This document shows positions 7,155 to 16,706 of a stretch of 64,000 bases of DNA, piece after piece. Source of the stretch: UBA4416 sp020846025. Lineage in GTDB: Bacteria; Bacteroidota; Bacteroidia; B-17B0; Aurantibacillaceae. The position numbers were made by a program, and so were the translations under genes. A model generated the notes under the pieces. It was not told the origin of the DNA and made no database searches. It saw nothing but the letters and a program-made list of their open reading frames with translations. The DNA lies in assembly GCA_963169295.1 (NCBI GenBank), contig CAUJDD010000119.1, positions 1-64,000 of the forward strand, read 5' to 3'. The number at the start of each line of letters is the position of its first letter. Within the stretch, counting starts at the first letter, position 1.

Positions 7155-10100
7155 ATGAAAAAAATTTACCTCTTCCTACTCACATTCGTTTCATTCACAT
7201 TATTATCAAATGATTTATATGTTGCAAATGCCTATGCACTAAGTTTTAAAAAAGCATACCAAGTATGTCCAAGTATTCCAAATGGTGTGTTAGAGTCAGT
7301 AGCATTTACCCAAAGCCGATTTGAGCATTTAGGTAATCAAGAACCTAGTTGTATTGGTTATCCAACAACTTATGGTGTTATGGGATTAATTGAAAATGGA
7401 AAAGGTTATTTTAGAAATAACTTACTTTACATTTCTCAACTTTCGGGTTATAGTGTAGATGATATCAAATCTAATCCTGAAAAACATATTTTAGCTTATG
7501 CTAAAGCATTTTCTATTCTGCAACAGCAGCAACAAATTTATGGCAACAACTTATCGCATTACCTTCCAATATTTATTGCTCTCAGCGAATTACCATTAAG
7601 TAACGATTTACAAAATGATTTTGCAATGAATGCACATTTATACCAACTCTATTGGTTTTTAAATAATGGCGAGTTGCAAGATTATTATGGGTTCCCTGAT
7701 TATCAACTAAACTTACCTTCTATTTTTGGAGACAACTATCAAATATTAAGTTCTGCAAATACAGTAATTAGTAGTCAAGGTATTACAAATGGTAATGGTG
7801 ATAATTATAAAACATCAGGTATTAATTCGGTAGCTTCACCAGATTATCCACCTGCTCTTTGGAATCCAACAACTTGCAACTACAGTTCACGTGCTGGCAC
7901 AAGTATTACTGCTGTGGCTATTCATTTTGTACAAGGTTCTTATGCGGGTTGTATCTCATGGTTTAAAAATTGCAGTGCTTCGGCCTCGGCGCACTATGTA
8001 GTTAGAAGTTCCGATGGGCAAGTTACTCAAATGGTTTATGAATCTGATAAAGCTTGGCATATTGGCTCTGAAAATCCTTATACTTTAGGTACCGAACACG
8101 AAGGTTATATCAATAACATTACTTGGTTTACCAATGCCATGTATCAATCTAGTGCTAATTTAACTCGTGATATGTGTACAAGTAATAGCATCAATCCATT
8201 ACGTTGTTATTTTGGACCAGGTTGTAGCGGTACTACACAACAATGTCAACTTGGTTCGTGTGTGAAAATTAAAGGACATCAAATGTATCCTAACCAAACT
8301 CATAGCGATCCAGGACCATTATGGGATTGGGAGAAGTTTTATAAACTCATTAATAACACACCCGTTATTACAACAGTTACCGCTACCAGTGGTAATTTTT
8401 ATGATTCGGGAGGCGCTTCGGCTAATTATGGAAACGACGAACGCAAACTTTGGTTATTTCAACCAAGCGGGATATCAAGTATCAGTATGAATTTTACATC
8501 CTTTAATTTAGAAAATAATTACGATTATTTATTTATTTACGATGGCAACTCAACCAATGCTCCATTAATTGGAAAATACACCAGCACTGTAACACCAGGC
8601 AACATCAACTCTACTGGCGCTAGTTTATTATTTGAATTTAGATCGGATTGTGCTACTACTGCCGCTGGATGGGCTGCCACTTATACTACTAATGCCAGTG
8701 GAACAGGCACTACCACCGCCGATGTTACTGCGCCTACTACTTCGGTGAGTTCTGTTGGGGCTTGGAAAACAGGAAATTTCACAACCACCTTTACCGATGC
8801 TGATAACAGTGGTGGGTCGGGATTAGAAAAAAGTTATTATCAAGTAATTGATTTTAATGGTACTGAATGGCGTGCCAATTACACACATGGTTTTTTCTCT
8901 GATAACTTTGATAACGCCATCCATCCTGAGTGGACTCAAAAAGTAGGTACTTGGACAATCACTAGCAATGCTCTTGTGCAAACTGATGAGAGTAGCACTA
9001 ATGCAACTAATACCAACATCTATGCGGCACTTACTCAAAACCTATCTAATCGTTATTTATATAATTTTAAAGGTAAAATAGAAGGCTCAGGAGCTAACCG
9101 TAGAGCAGGTTTACATTTCTTTTGCGATGCACCTGATAGTGTAAACAGAGGTAACAGTTATTTTGTATGGTTTAGGTTAGATAACCAAGCGGTGCAATTA
9201 TATAAAACATCTTATTCGGGTGGTGTAAATATTTTTGGCTCACCTACATTTACAGCACCTTGTAATTTAGTAGCAGGACAATGGTATGACTTTAAAGTAA
9301 TTTACGATAGAATTACTGGGAAAATGACTGTGTATAAAGACAATACAATTATTGCTACATGGACAGATTCTTCTCCACTTGCTAATGGTGGCTATATTTC
9401 TTTTAGAAGCGGTAACTGTAAATGGAGTTTAGACGAAATTAAAATTTACCGTTCAAGACCTACTTACTCAGTGAATGTAAGTGTGGGCGCTGGTAATACA
9501 AATGATATACGTTACCAAAATCCAAATCCAACTACTTTTTCGGCTAAAGTAAAATCAATTGTAAACGATAGTTCCGAAAATATATCCTCTATTTATTATC
9601 ACGACTTAAATATTGACTGGACACCGCCCACTAATATTACCAGCATCAATGACGGAACTGGTACTGATATAAATATGGTTGTTACTAGCGACTCATTATC
9701 CGCTAATTGGCGTTCATCCAAAGATACAAATTCAGCAGTTGCTCAATATTGGTATTCTATCGGAACTAGCCCAGGCGCTACTAATACCCTTAACTGGACT
9801 AGTAATTGGGGTGATACTACGGTAACTGCAAAAAATCTTGTTTTAAGCAATGGAACAACTTATTACTTTAATGTAAGAGCCGAAAATGGTGCTGGTTTAA
9901 TGAGTAATATTTTAAGTACTGATGGGCAAACTGTTACCATACCAACCAGTGTAAAGGAACTTACAGAAAGCGATCAAATTCAAATATATCCTAATCCATT
10001 TAGTAATTCATTTGACGTAAACTTTAACCTTGAAAAAGACTGCGAAGTAAATTTATTATTAATTGATGCATTAGGAAGAAAAATTACCTCGTTCACTTCA

Positions 10101-10226
10101 AAAGAAAGTGCTGGTAATTATCATCGTGTTATTGATGCTCATCAATTTAATTTAAGTAAGGGTGTTTATTGGATAAAGATCAACTATAAGAATAAGGAGT
10201 TGTGTAAAAAATTGATTAAGCACTAA
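7155..10226 (+). CDS. Secreted multidomain N-acetylmuramoyl-L-alanine amidase with T9SS signal
   Basis: A signal peptide (about 1-28) is followed by a lysozyme-like segment (about 38-130; GVLESVAFTQSRF, YGVMGL). Next comes an amidase_2 domain (about 245-395) with probable zinc ligands H257 (AIHFVQ), H375 (GHQMYP) and D385 (SDPG). After it are a CUB-like domain (about 400-515), a concanavalin-like lectin fold (about 580-760), a fibronectin III-like domain (about 800-920) and a type A T9SS C-terminal domain (IYPNPF... to the end). The amidase would cleave the lactyl-Ala bond of peptidoglycan outside the cell; the accessory domains suggest glycan or protein binding. In the N-terminal segment the position expected for a catalytic Glu is Gln (Q53), so that domain is probably inactive. 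Amidase and T9SS calls are firm; borders of the middle domains are estimates. Confidence 0.85.
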   Translation: MKKIYLFLLTFVSFTLLSNDLYVANAYALSFKKAYQVCPSIPNGVLESVAFTQSRFEHLGNQEPSCIGYPTTYGVMGLIENGKGYFRNNLLYISQLSGYSVDDIKSNPEKHILAYAKAFSILQQQQQIYGNNLSHYLPIFIALSELPLSNDLQNDFAMNAHLYQLYWFLNNGELQDYYGFPDYQLNLPSIFGDNYQILSSANTVISSQGITNGNGDNYKTSGINSVASPDYPPALWNPTTCNYSSRAGTSITAVAIHFVQGSYAGCISWFKNCSASASAHYVVRSSDGQVTQMVYESDKAWHIGSENPYTLGTEHEGYINNITWFTNAMYQSSANLTRDMCTSNSINPLRCYFGPGCSGTTQQCQLGSCVKIKGHQMYPNQTHSDPGPLWDWEKFYKLINNTPVITTVTATSGNFYDSGGASANYGNDERKLWLFQPSGISSISMNFTSFNLENNYDYLFIYDGNSTNAPLIGKYTSTVTPGNINSTGASLLFEFRSDCATTAAGWAATYTTNASGTGTTTADVTAPTTSVSSVGAWKTGNFTTTFTDADNSGGSGLEKSYYQVIDFNGTEWRANYTHGFFSDNFDNAIHPEWTQKVGTWTITSNALVQTDESSTNATNTNIYAALTQNLSNRYLYNFKGKIEGSGANRRAGLHFFCDAPDSVNRGNSYFVWFRLDNQAVQLYKTSYSGGVNIFGSPTFTAPCNLVAGQWYDFKVIYDRITGKMTVYKDNTIIATWTDSSPLANGGYISFRSGNCKWSLDEIKIYRSRPTYSVNVSVGAGNTNDIRYQNPNPTTFSAKVKSIVNDSSENISSIYYHDLNIDWTPPTNITSINDGTGTDINMVVTSDSLSANWRSSKDTNSAVAQYWYSIGTSPGATNTLNWTSNWGDTTVTAKNLVLSNGTTYYFNVRAENGAGLMSNILSTDGQTVTIPTSVKELTESDQIQIYPNPFSNSFDVNFNLEKDCEVNLLLIDALGRKITSFTSKESAGNYHRVIDAHQFNLSKGVYWIKINYKNKELCKKLIKH

Positions 10227-10870
10227 ACTGTCATCAATATCCTGTTCGGAATCAGCTTGATACCACGATGATTTTAGTAAGATTTTAAGGAGCCTTGATT
10301 TTTTTGTAACTTTTGTATCAAGACAAAAAGTTTTATAAAAAACTTGAATTTTTTTTCTTTTGTATCAAGACAAAAGAAATGAAGATATTTTTTTATACTT
10401 CATAACTTTTCTTTGCTTCTCCAAAGAAAAGTAACAAAAGAAAAGAGCCCACAAAAGCCAACAGAAAGTTTCATCTGTCGCACTAACCTTCGCTTGCAAG
10501 CCATGAAACTTTCAGTTCGCACCTTTCGTGGACATCCTCGCACTCAAAAGCCTGTCCGTAGGTTTACACACTATACTATTCCGGTTAGCGCCATGGCATT
10601 TTAAAATTTCACGTAAAAATCAAAATTATATATTAATTATACTAGATATAAATACTCATAAGAACTAGAATCTGCCTCGGTTTAGAGGAATTTAGGAATA
10701 CAATAAATGAAATATTTTGAAATGAATTACAGCTACTTAATTATAATTTGTGTATTACATTTGACATAGTATCAGATGAATTAAATAATATTTTTTTAAT
10801 AGATACTACAATTGTTGTTCTCGAATTTATTAGGAACTTATAAAACCAATATCATTTAAGAAAAACAAAC
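10227..10870. other. 644-bp non-coding region with structured repeat
   Basis: No convincing gene lies here. The first half (10308-10600) contains a cluster of hairpins and a 19-nt direct repeat, and is more GC-rich around 10440-10600. The second half is plain AT-rich spacer leading into the PKD/CHU_C gene. A 63-codon open frame at 10413-10604 has no protein features and is explained by the repeat. Confidence 0.7.
10308..10513. repeat. Cluster of nested hairpins and direct repeats
   Basis: The 19-nt sequence CTTTTGTATCAAGACAAAA occurs at 10310-10328 and again at 10357-10375, each forming a hairpin; the second extends to a 10-bp stem. An 11-bp perfect stem (ACTTTTCTTTG, 10405-10415, with 10422-10432) follows. 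A second 11-bp perfect stem (GAAAGTTTCAT, 10464-10474, with 10503-10513) encloses the palindrome GCTTGCAAGC (10492-10501). The arrangement looks like a recurring intergenic repeat or a structured RNA rather than a gene. Its copy number elsewhere in the genome cannot be seen here. Confidence 0.6.
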
Positions 10871-13651
10871 ATGAAAAGAATAATCAAAACTAAAACTCCC
10901 ATTATTTTATTTGTATTCCTAATTTTCACTTCACTTATTTTAAAATCTCAACCTGCAGTCAATCCTTTATTATTAAATACAGGAATTAATTCAACCTTTA
11001 ATGGAACTAAACCATTACTTAGTAATGATAATATTTGGATGGCATCAATTACAGGTAGTGTTACTGGTTATACAAATGCGGTGGTATGTGGCAATCAAGC
11101 GCCAGCTTCTTGGATTAATAGTCCTTTTGGTAATGCAGATTGGATTACTTATCCACATACCTGTGTTCCAGGGCAACCTGCAGTACATACATGTGATGGT
11201 TATATAGGCATTTACTACAAAGCAACATTTAACTTACCAGATTCTATCTGTAAAACACATTTTGATTCAATAGGCCCAACAGATTTTTGTTTAAATCTCG
11301 ATTTTTATGGTGATAATTGTGTGTCTGGAATATGGGTTAATGGCGTGCTCTCTTACACTACACCTATTACAAATGACTCTGCAAAATATTATTACCAAGG
11401 ATACAATACCGCTGGTGCAACACATTTTAGTGATTGTAGTAACTGGAATTCAGGTACAAATGAAATTATTGTTCTTGTATATTCCGGATATACTTGGGAG
11501 GGTTTCCTTTGTCAAGCAAATTTAACTACCTCACAAATTCCATTTAACGGACCATTACCCACTAGCACATTATCTATCAATAATCCACCATGTGGTTTGA
11601 ATACATATACACTTAATGTCGTCTCCCCTAACCCCAATTATACTTACGTATGGGAACCTGGAAGCATAACGGGATCTTCTATTATTGCTACAACATCCGT
11701 CAATGCTGTATATACTGTTAATGTTACTGATAAATTTGGTTGCGAATCAAGTAACACAACAACAATTGTAACTAGTACACCACCAACATCAGTAAGTTTA
11801 AATATTAATAATGTGTGTGCTAATCAACCCATAAATCCTAACTTAGGTAGTTCTATTACGGCTCCATACACTACAACTTGGGATTTTGGAGATGGAAATG
11901 GATCTTCATTAAATAATCTAAGCCACACATATACTATATCACCTAATGTTAATACAACCTTTACAGTTCACGTGGATGTTACAGATGCAAATGGCTGCCA
12001 AGTAATAGGAGATGACCAAGTAACTGTATATGCAATACCCACAGCCTCCTTTACTTCAGATAGCGCCTGTTTAGGATCCCCATCTCATTTGTTTGATGCC
12101 AGTATTGGAAATGGTAATACCGTTAATACATTTCAGTGGGATTTTTTAAGTAATGGAACCATTGATGCTACAGGAACTACTAATCCAAGTTTTACGTTCC
12201 CTAATTTTGGTAATAATGTTGTTAGTTATACTGTTTCTACTTCACCTGTTTCAGGATTAAATTGTACAAATAGCAATAATACCATAACTGTTTGGGTAAA
12301 TCCTCTACCAAACCCAGATTTTACTTTTATTAATAACTGTGTGAATACACAACCTAATTCTTTTAATGCATCTCCATCTACAATTGCAATTGGAACAAAT
12401 ACAAACTATGCATGGAATTTTGGAGACGGTGTTAGTTCCTCCAACAACTCCGCAACAAGCATATTGCATAACTATCCAGCTGCAGGCGTTTATAATGTAA
12501 CGCTAACAGTAACATCAAATAAGGGTTGCATAAAAAATATAGTTAAACCTGTTGAAGTGTACGAGAAACCCAAAGTATCTATCCTTAATACTTCTCCTTG
12601 TGATCAAACACCAACTAATTTTAGTACAAACACATTAGCTAATAGTGGAACTGTATCTAACTGGTATTGGGATTTTAATAATAGTATAAATAGTATTGAA
12701 GGGACTGGTCAAAACACTAATTTTACATTTCCTAGTGCAGGCACGCAAACCATTCAACTCGTATGTGAAACCGATAAAGGTTGTAGAGACACTTTAACTA
12801 AAATTGTATATGTAAACTACATACCTCTGCCTCAGTTTACTTTAGATATTCCTGCAGGCTGTCCTATTCATTGTGTAAACTTTACGGATTTAACTCCTGC
12901 AGTTACTGGGCCTGCTCAAATTAATCAATGGACTTGGAATTTAGGTGATGGATCTCCTATTACCAATAACACAAATGCCCCCGTAAGTCATTGTTATAAT
13001 AATACGAGTAGTAGCCAATTAGCTTATTACAATGTACAATTAACGGTTACAACAGATAGTGGTTGTACAAACACCATAACAAAAAACAATTATGTAACTG
13101 TGTATCCTGTTCCTATTGCAGCTTATGTCGCTAATCCAAATCCAGCAAACGTTATTGATCCTTTAGTGTATTTTACAAATCAATCTCAAAACTATACCAA
13201 TTGGTGGTGGGGTTTTGGTGATGGACCTATGAAAGAGGATTCTATTCATGTTGATCCAACTCATCAATACAGTAGTGATATTGCTCAAACCTATTATAGT
13301 AGCTTAATTGTTCAAAATCAATATGGTTGTTTAGATACAGCTTATCTCCCAGTTGAAATTGAACCAGATTTCTCATTCTATATTCCGAACGCTTTTACAC
13401 CTAGTAATAATGATGGACATAATGATTATTTTAATGGTAAGGGCATTGGTATTATAGAATATGATTTAAGAATATTTGATAGATGGGGAGAAGAAATATT
13501 TCATACTAATGACCTAAATAAAGGATGGGATGGCTCGGTGAAAAAACGAACCGTTAATACCAAATACGACGTGTATGTGTGGAAAGTATCACTAAAAGAT
13601 ATTAAAAATAAAGAACACCAATATGTAGGTCATGTTACTTTGGTGAAATAA
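10871..13651 (+). CDS. Secreted PKD-repeat protein with CHU_C (T9SS type B) domain
   Basis: This 926-residue protein has an N-terminal signal sequence (MKRIIKTKTPIILFVFLIF...). A beta-rich domain (about 30-220, with several Cys) is followed by repeated PKD/Ig-like domains carrying WDFGDG, WNFGDG, WNLGDG and WGFGDG motifs. It ends in the gliding-motility-associated CHU_C domain (about 840-926: FIPNAFTPSNNDGHND-like start, IFDRWG, GWDG, YVWKV). That C-terminus is the type B T9SS sorting signal, so the protein should be exported and placed on or released from the cell surface. PKD domains usually mediate adhesion or protein-protein contacts. No enzymatic domain is recognised. A strong hairpin follows its stop codon. 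Confidence 0.88.
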   Translation: MKRIIKTKTPIILFVFLIFTSLILKSQPAVNPLLLNTGINSTFNGTKPLLSNDNIWMASITGSVTGYTNAVVCGNQAPASWINSPFGNADWITYPHTCVPGQPAVHTCDGYIGIYYKATFNLPDSICKTHFDSIGPTDFCLNLDFYGDNCVSGIWVNGVLSYTTPITNDSAKYYYQGYNTAGATHFSDCSNWNSGTNEIIVLVYSGYTWEGFLCQANLTTSQIPFNGPLPTSTLSINNPPCGLNTYTLNVVSPNPNYTYVWEPGSITGSSIIATTSVNAVYTVNVTDKFGCESSNTTTIVTSTPPTSVSLNINNVCANQPINPNLGSSITAPYTTTWDFGDGNGSSLNNLSHTYTISPNVNTTFTVHVDVTDANGCQVIGDDQVTVYAIPTASFTSDSACLGSPSHLFDASIGNGNTVNTFQWDFLSNGTIDATGTTNPSFTFPNFGNNVVSYTVSTSPVSGLNCTNSNNTITVWVNPLPNPDFTFINNCVNTQPNSFNASPSTIAIGTNTNYAWNFGDGVSSSNNSATSILHNYPAAGVYNVTLTVTSNKGCIKNIVKPVEVYEKPKVSILNTSPCDQTPTNFSTNTLANSGTVSNWYWDFNNSINSIEGTGQNTNFTFPSAGTQTIQLVCETDKGCRDTLTKIVYVNYIPLPQFTLDIPAGCPIHCVNFTDLTPAVTGPAQINQWTWNLGDGSPITNNTNAPVSHCYNNTSSSQLAYYNVQLTVTTDSGCTNTITKNNYVTVYPVPIAAYVANPNPANVIDPLVYFTNQSQNYTNWWWGFGDGPMKEDSIHVDPTHQYSSDIAQTYYSSLIVQNQYGCLDTAYLPVEIEPDFSFYIPNAFTPSNNDGHNDYFNGKGIGIIEYDLRIFDRWGEEIFHTNDLNKGWDGSVKKRTVNTKYDVYVWKVSLKDIKNKEHQYVGHVTLVK

Positions 13652-13674
13652 TTTAATCCATATATATTGAATCC

Positions 13675-13701
13675 AAAAGGCTACCCGAAAAGGTAGCCTT
13701 T
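13675..13701. terminator. Bidirectional hairpin terminator
   Basis: A 10-bp perfect stem (AAAGGCTACC, 13676-13685, with GGTAGCCTTT, 13692-13701) closes a CGAAAA loop between two convergent genes. A and T runs flank the stem, so it can serve both strands. Confidence 0.8.
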
Positions 13702-13705
13702 GTAG

Positions 13706-15061
13706 TTATTTTAAAATTCTATACTCATTTGGAAGGTAATTATTTATACGATTACCTAAATGTTTAACCCAACCTAAGCCTAGTTCTTTATAACATACTA
13801 AATTCCATCCATTATTTCCACTAATAACTAGAGAGTCTTTCTTTAAAAATGAGATTATTTCATCATAACTACATTCAATACGTTGTATTTGAGATGAAAT
13901 ATAAATACTAAGTGCTAAATCATGATGAGGAACTAAGTCATTCTTAAGTTTAGTTCCAATGGTTGTCCCCACTTTTTTATAATAAAGTTGCGGAAATTGA
14001 TTAATGAATTGTAATATGAGTGGATTAATTAATAAATAATCTTCTTTAAACTTAGTGATTGAATGTTTTGAAACATCTTTTATCCAAGTATCTAAGTTCA
14101 ACTTTTCTTTTGTGTTAATTTCTAAAAATGTAGGTTTCTTAGTTTTTCGAAAAGCGTTTATCGGTTCTCCAGTTTTTTTAAATAGAGCGCAAAAAAATCC
14201 CTCTGATTTTGTTTTGTCAGGATAAAAACGATAACCATACGCACGATGAATTGTGCTTTGAGTTTCAACAATATTCCAACTATCTTCATTAGGTATTTTT
14301 ATATTTTCTAACTCGAATTGTGTTAGTAACCAATCTACTATGTCCTCATTTTCTTCTGTAGAATAAGAACAAGTAGAATACACTAAAGTACCTCCCTCAT
14401 TTAAACTATCTACTATTTCTGATAAAATTCGTTTTTGGCGTTGTTGACAAAGGTTGACATTATCTAAACTCCATTCATTAATAGCATCGTGCTGTTTACG
14501 AAACAAGCCCGAACCACTACAAGGCGCATCTACTAATATAATATCAAATGTTTTTTTTAGTTGATTAAACAAACTTGGATCATTATTAGTTACAATTATA
14601 TTATTTGTTCCCCACTTAGTTAAATTTAAAGCTAAGGTATCAGCCCTTTGTTTTACAACTTCATTTGCTATCAACACACTCTCGGGGTTAAGTAAGGAGT
14701 TTAATAATGTACTCTTCCCGCCTGGCGACGCACATAAATCAAGTGCACAAAGTGTTTTTGAAAAATCCACACAAGACTTTAAAGCGTGTTCAATAAACAT
14801 AGAGCCAGCTTCTTGCACATAATAACAACCTGCTTGAAATGGAATGTCATAGGTGAAGTTAGGTCGTTCAGTAAGATAATATGCATGCTGAGACCATGGA
14901 ACTATTTCATTTAATTCAAAATTTAGAAGCATAGGCTTAAATGGGTTCAACCTAATACTAACAGGTGGTTGTTTCTGATGAGCTTCAATAAAGGCATCTT
15001 TATTAAAACCATTACAAGGGCAAATTGAATCTATAAAAGATTGAGGTAATTGTAATGACAT
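13706..15061 (-). CDS. RsmF/RsmB-like RNA m5C methyltransferase
   Basis: This SAM-dependent methyltransferase of the NOL1/NOP2/Sun family shows the SAM-binding motif LDLCASPGGKST, the catalytic motif VDAPCSGSG and the second catalytic Cys in YSTCSYSTEENE. A C-terminal region of about 150 residues resembles the extension of RsmF (YebU), which targets 16S rRNA. The open frame reaches an ATG at 15112, but I prefer 15061 (MSLQLPQSF) because the extra 17 residues are not family-like and overlap the recX promoter and start. It is divergent from recX. The exact target base cannot be told from sequence. Confidence 0.85.
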   Translation of the reverse strand: MSLQLPQSFIDSICPCNGFNKDAFIEAHQKQPPVSIRLNPFKPMLLNFELNEIVPWSQHAYYLTERPNFTYDIPFQAGCYYVQEAGSMFIEHALKSCVDFSKTLCALDLCASPGGKSTLLNSLLNPESVLIANEVVKQRADTLALNLTKWGTNNIIVTNNDPSLFNQLKKTFDIILVDAPCSGSGLFRKQHDAINEWSLDNVNLCQQRQKRILSEIVDSLNEGGTLVYSTCSYSTEENEDIVDWLLTQFELENIKIPNEDSWNIVETQSTIHRAYGYRFYPDKTKSEGFFCALFKKTGEPINAFRKTKKPTFLEINTKEKLNLDTWIKDVSKHSITKFKEDYLLINPLILQFINQFPQLYYKKVGTTIGTKLKNDLVPHHDLALSIYISSQIQRIECSYDEIISFLKKDSLVISGNNGWNLVCYKELGLGWVKHLGNRINNYLPNEYRILK

Positions 15062-15087
15062 GAGATATGCAAATGTAAATAAATATT

Positions 15088-15095
15088 TAAATTTG
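15088..15095 (+). promoter_or_regulatory. -7 promoter box (TAAATTTG) of recX
   Basis: The box matches the Bacteroidota consensus TAnnTTTG and ends 5 nt before the recX ATG at 15101. Transcription would start at or next to the start codon, giving a leaderless or nearly leaderless mRNA. Confidence 0.55.
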
Positions 15096-15100
15096 TGTGA

Positions 15101-15586
15101 ATGGTGGAGCATGAAAAACAGAAAATTTATGATTCTTATAGCATCTTAATGAAGATGCAGAATTGGTGCGCCTATCAAGAACGGTCTCAATTTGATGTTC
15201 GAGGTAAATTAAATGAATTTCAACTTAACACTGAAGATAAGGAGAATATTATCGTAAAATTAATAGAAGAAAATTATATCAATGAAGAACGATTCGCTAT
15301 TCAATTTGCAAGAGGAAAATTTTCGATTAAAAAATGGGGGAGAATAAAAATTCGCCAAGAACTAAAACAAAAAAAGGTAAGTGATTATTGTATAAAAAAA
15401 GCATTAGAACAAATAGAGGACAAAATTTATTTAGAAACGCTAGAATATATTTTAAATAAAAAGAATACTACAATTAAAGAAACTAATCATTTAAAACGAA
15501 GATTCAAACTCATAAATTATGCTACTTCTAAAGGTTATGAATTGGATTTAATACAAGATGTCTTAAAAAACATGCTAGACAAATAG
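15101..15586 (+). CDS. recX: RecX family regulatory protein
   Basis: This 161-residue helical protein has the RecX signatures CAYQERSQFDVRGKL, NEERFAIQFARGKF and KKWGRIKIRQEL, the last two typical of Bacteroidota RecX. RecX binds the RecA filament and modulates recombination. The usual partner recA is not in the window. A -7 box ends 5 nt upstream. The 3' end overlaps the convergent hemW gene by 12 nt. Length and motifs fit well. Confidence 0.88.
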   Translation: MVEHEKQKIYDSYSILMKMQNWCAYQERSQFDVRGKLNEFQLNTEDKENIIVKLIEENYINEERFAIQFARGKFSIKKWGRIKIRQELKQKKVSDYCIKKALEQIEDKIYLETLEYILNKKNTTIKETNHLKRRFKLINYATSKGYELDLIQDVLKNMLDK

Positions 15587-16702
15587 ATCACTTGCTATCT
15601 TATCTGCCAATAATTTTCCTTGATTTGTTAGAGTGACAATGTTACCTTTTATTACTACTTTCTCTTGCCTTAATAATTTACCTAATTGAAGTTGAAAAGT
15701 GCTGTTAAAACTGATATCAAAGGATTGATTTAAATAATTTAAATCAATACCCCATATTGTACGTAATGAAAGAAGTATGTACTCATTATAACGATCTACC
15801 TCACTCAGAATTTCTTTTTCATAATATTTTTTAGCACCTTCATTCAAGTACTTGATATATAAATTATTATTGCTAATATTCCATTGCCTCGAAACCCCAT
15901 CAAATGAGTGCGCAGATGGACCAAGTCCAATATAATATTTTCCCTTCCAATAATTAGAATTATGAATACTATAAAAACCTTCCTTTGCAAAATTGGAAAT
16001 TTCATATTGAATAAAGTTGTTCTTTTGTAACACCTCTATCATCTCTATAAACATCTCTGAACTCTTCTCATCATCAATGGGTTTCTCTAGTTGGTATTTA
16101 TAGTCATGTCCTAATTTTGTTTTTTCTTCAATGGTAAGATTATAAGCAGAAATGTGTGGCACATTTAGCTGAATAGCTTTTCTTAATGAACTTCTCCAAT
16201 TAGTTATATTCGAGAACTTTGAACCGTAAATTAAATCAATAGTTATATTCTCAAATCCCTTGTCTTGAGCCCTTTTTACCGAACTTTCACTTTCTTGTGC
16301 AGTATGAGCTCTATTCATCCACTTTAATTCTTCATCACTAAAACTCTGTAATCCTATACTCAATCTATTAATTTCAAGTCGTTTTAATTCCATTAATTTC
16401 TCATTACTTAAATCATCCGGATTACATTCAAGTGTTATTTCGGCAGAAGAACTTACATTATATTGCTTATAAATTATCTCTAACAAGTTAAATACATCCT
16501 TTTCAGATAACACACTTGGTGTTCCACCCCCAAAATAGATCGTTTCGATGGTAGAATCTTTTAAATAATTTTTTCTAAGTTCAATCTCTAATAATAGAGC
16601 CTTAATTAAGGCATCTTTATTCTTTAGAGAAGTAGAAAAATGAAAGTCGCAATAATTACAAGCTTGCTTGCAAAATGGGATATGAATATAAATACCACTC
16701 AA
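15575..16702 (-). CDS. hemW: Radical SAM protein HemW (heme chaperone-like)
   Basis: The radical SAM cluster motif CKQACNYC (C11, C15, C18) comes right after the HemW-type N-terminus IYIHIPFC. GGGTPS, ECNPDD and IGLQSFSDEEL motifs follow, and the C-terminal HemW domain is present. The length of 375 residues is usual. These proteins were long annotated as oxygen-independent coproporphyrinogen oxidase, but the family with this motif is now regarded as a heme-insertion chaperone. It lies 4 nt downstream of an unknown helical gene in an apparent two-gene operon and overlaps recX at its 3' end. Confidence 0.9.
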   Translation of the reverse strand: MSGIYIHIPFCKQACNYCDFHFSTSLKNKDALIKALLLEIELRKNYLKDSTIETIYFGGGTPSVLSEKDVFNLLEIIYKQYNVSSSAEITLECNPDDLSNEKLMELKRLEINRLSIGLQSFSDEELKWMNRAHTAQESESSVKRAQDKGFENITIDLIYGSKFSNITNWRSSLRKAIQLNVPHISAYNLTIEEKTKLGHDYKYQLEKPIDDEKSSEMFIEMIEVLQKNNFIQYEISNFAKEGFYSIHNSNYWKGKYYIGLGPSAHSFDGVSRQWNISNNNLYIKYLNEGAKKYYEKEILSEVDRYNEYILLSLRTIWGIDLNYLNQSFDISFNSTFQLQLGKLLRQEKVVIKGNIVTLTNQGKLLADKIASDLFV

Positions 16703-16706
16703 ATTA

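Noticed and set aside
10413..10604. 63-codon open frame in the hairpin cluster
   Set aside because: The peptide has no domain, signal or hydrophobic segment, and the frame coincides with inverted repeats that explain its base pattern.
15062..15112. 17-codon N-terminal extension of the RsmF-like gene
   Set aside because: It covers the recX promoter box and start region, is not family-like, and a good ATG exists at 15061.
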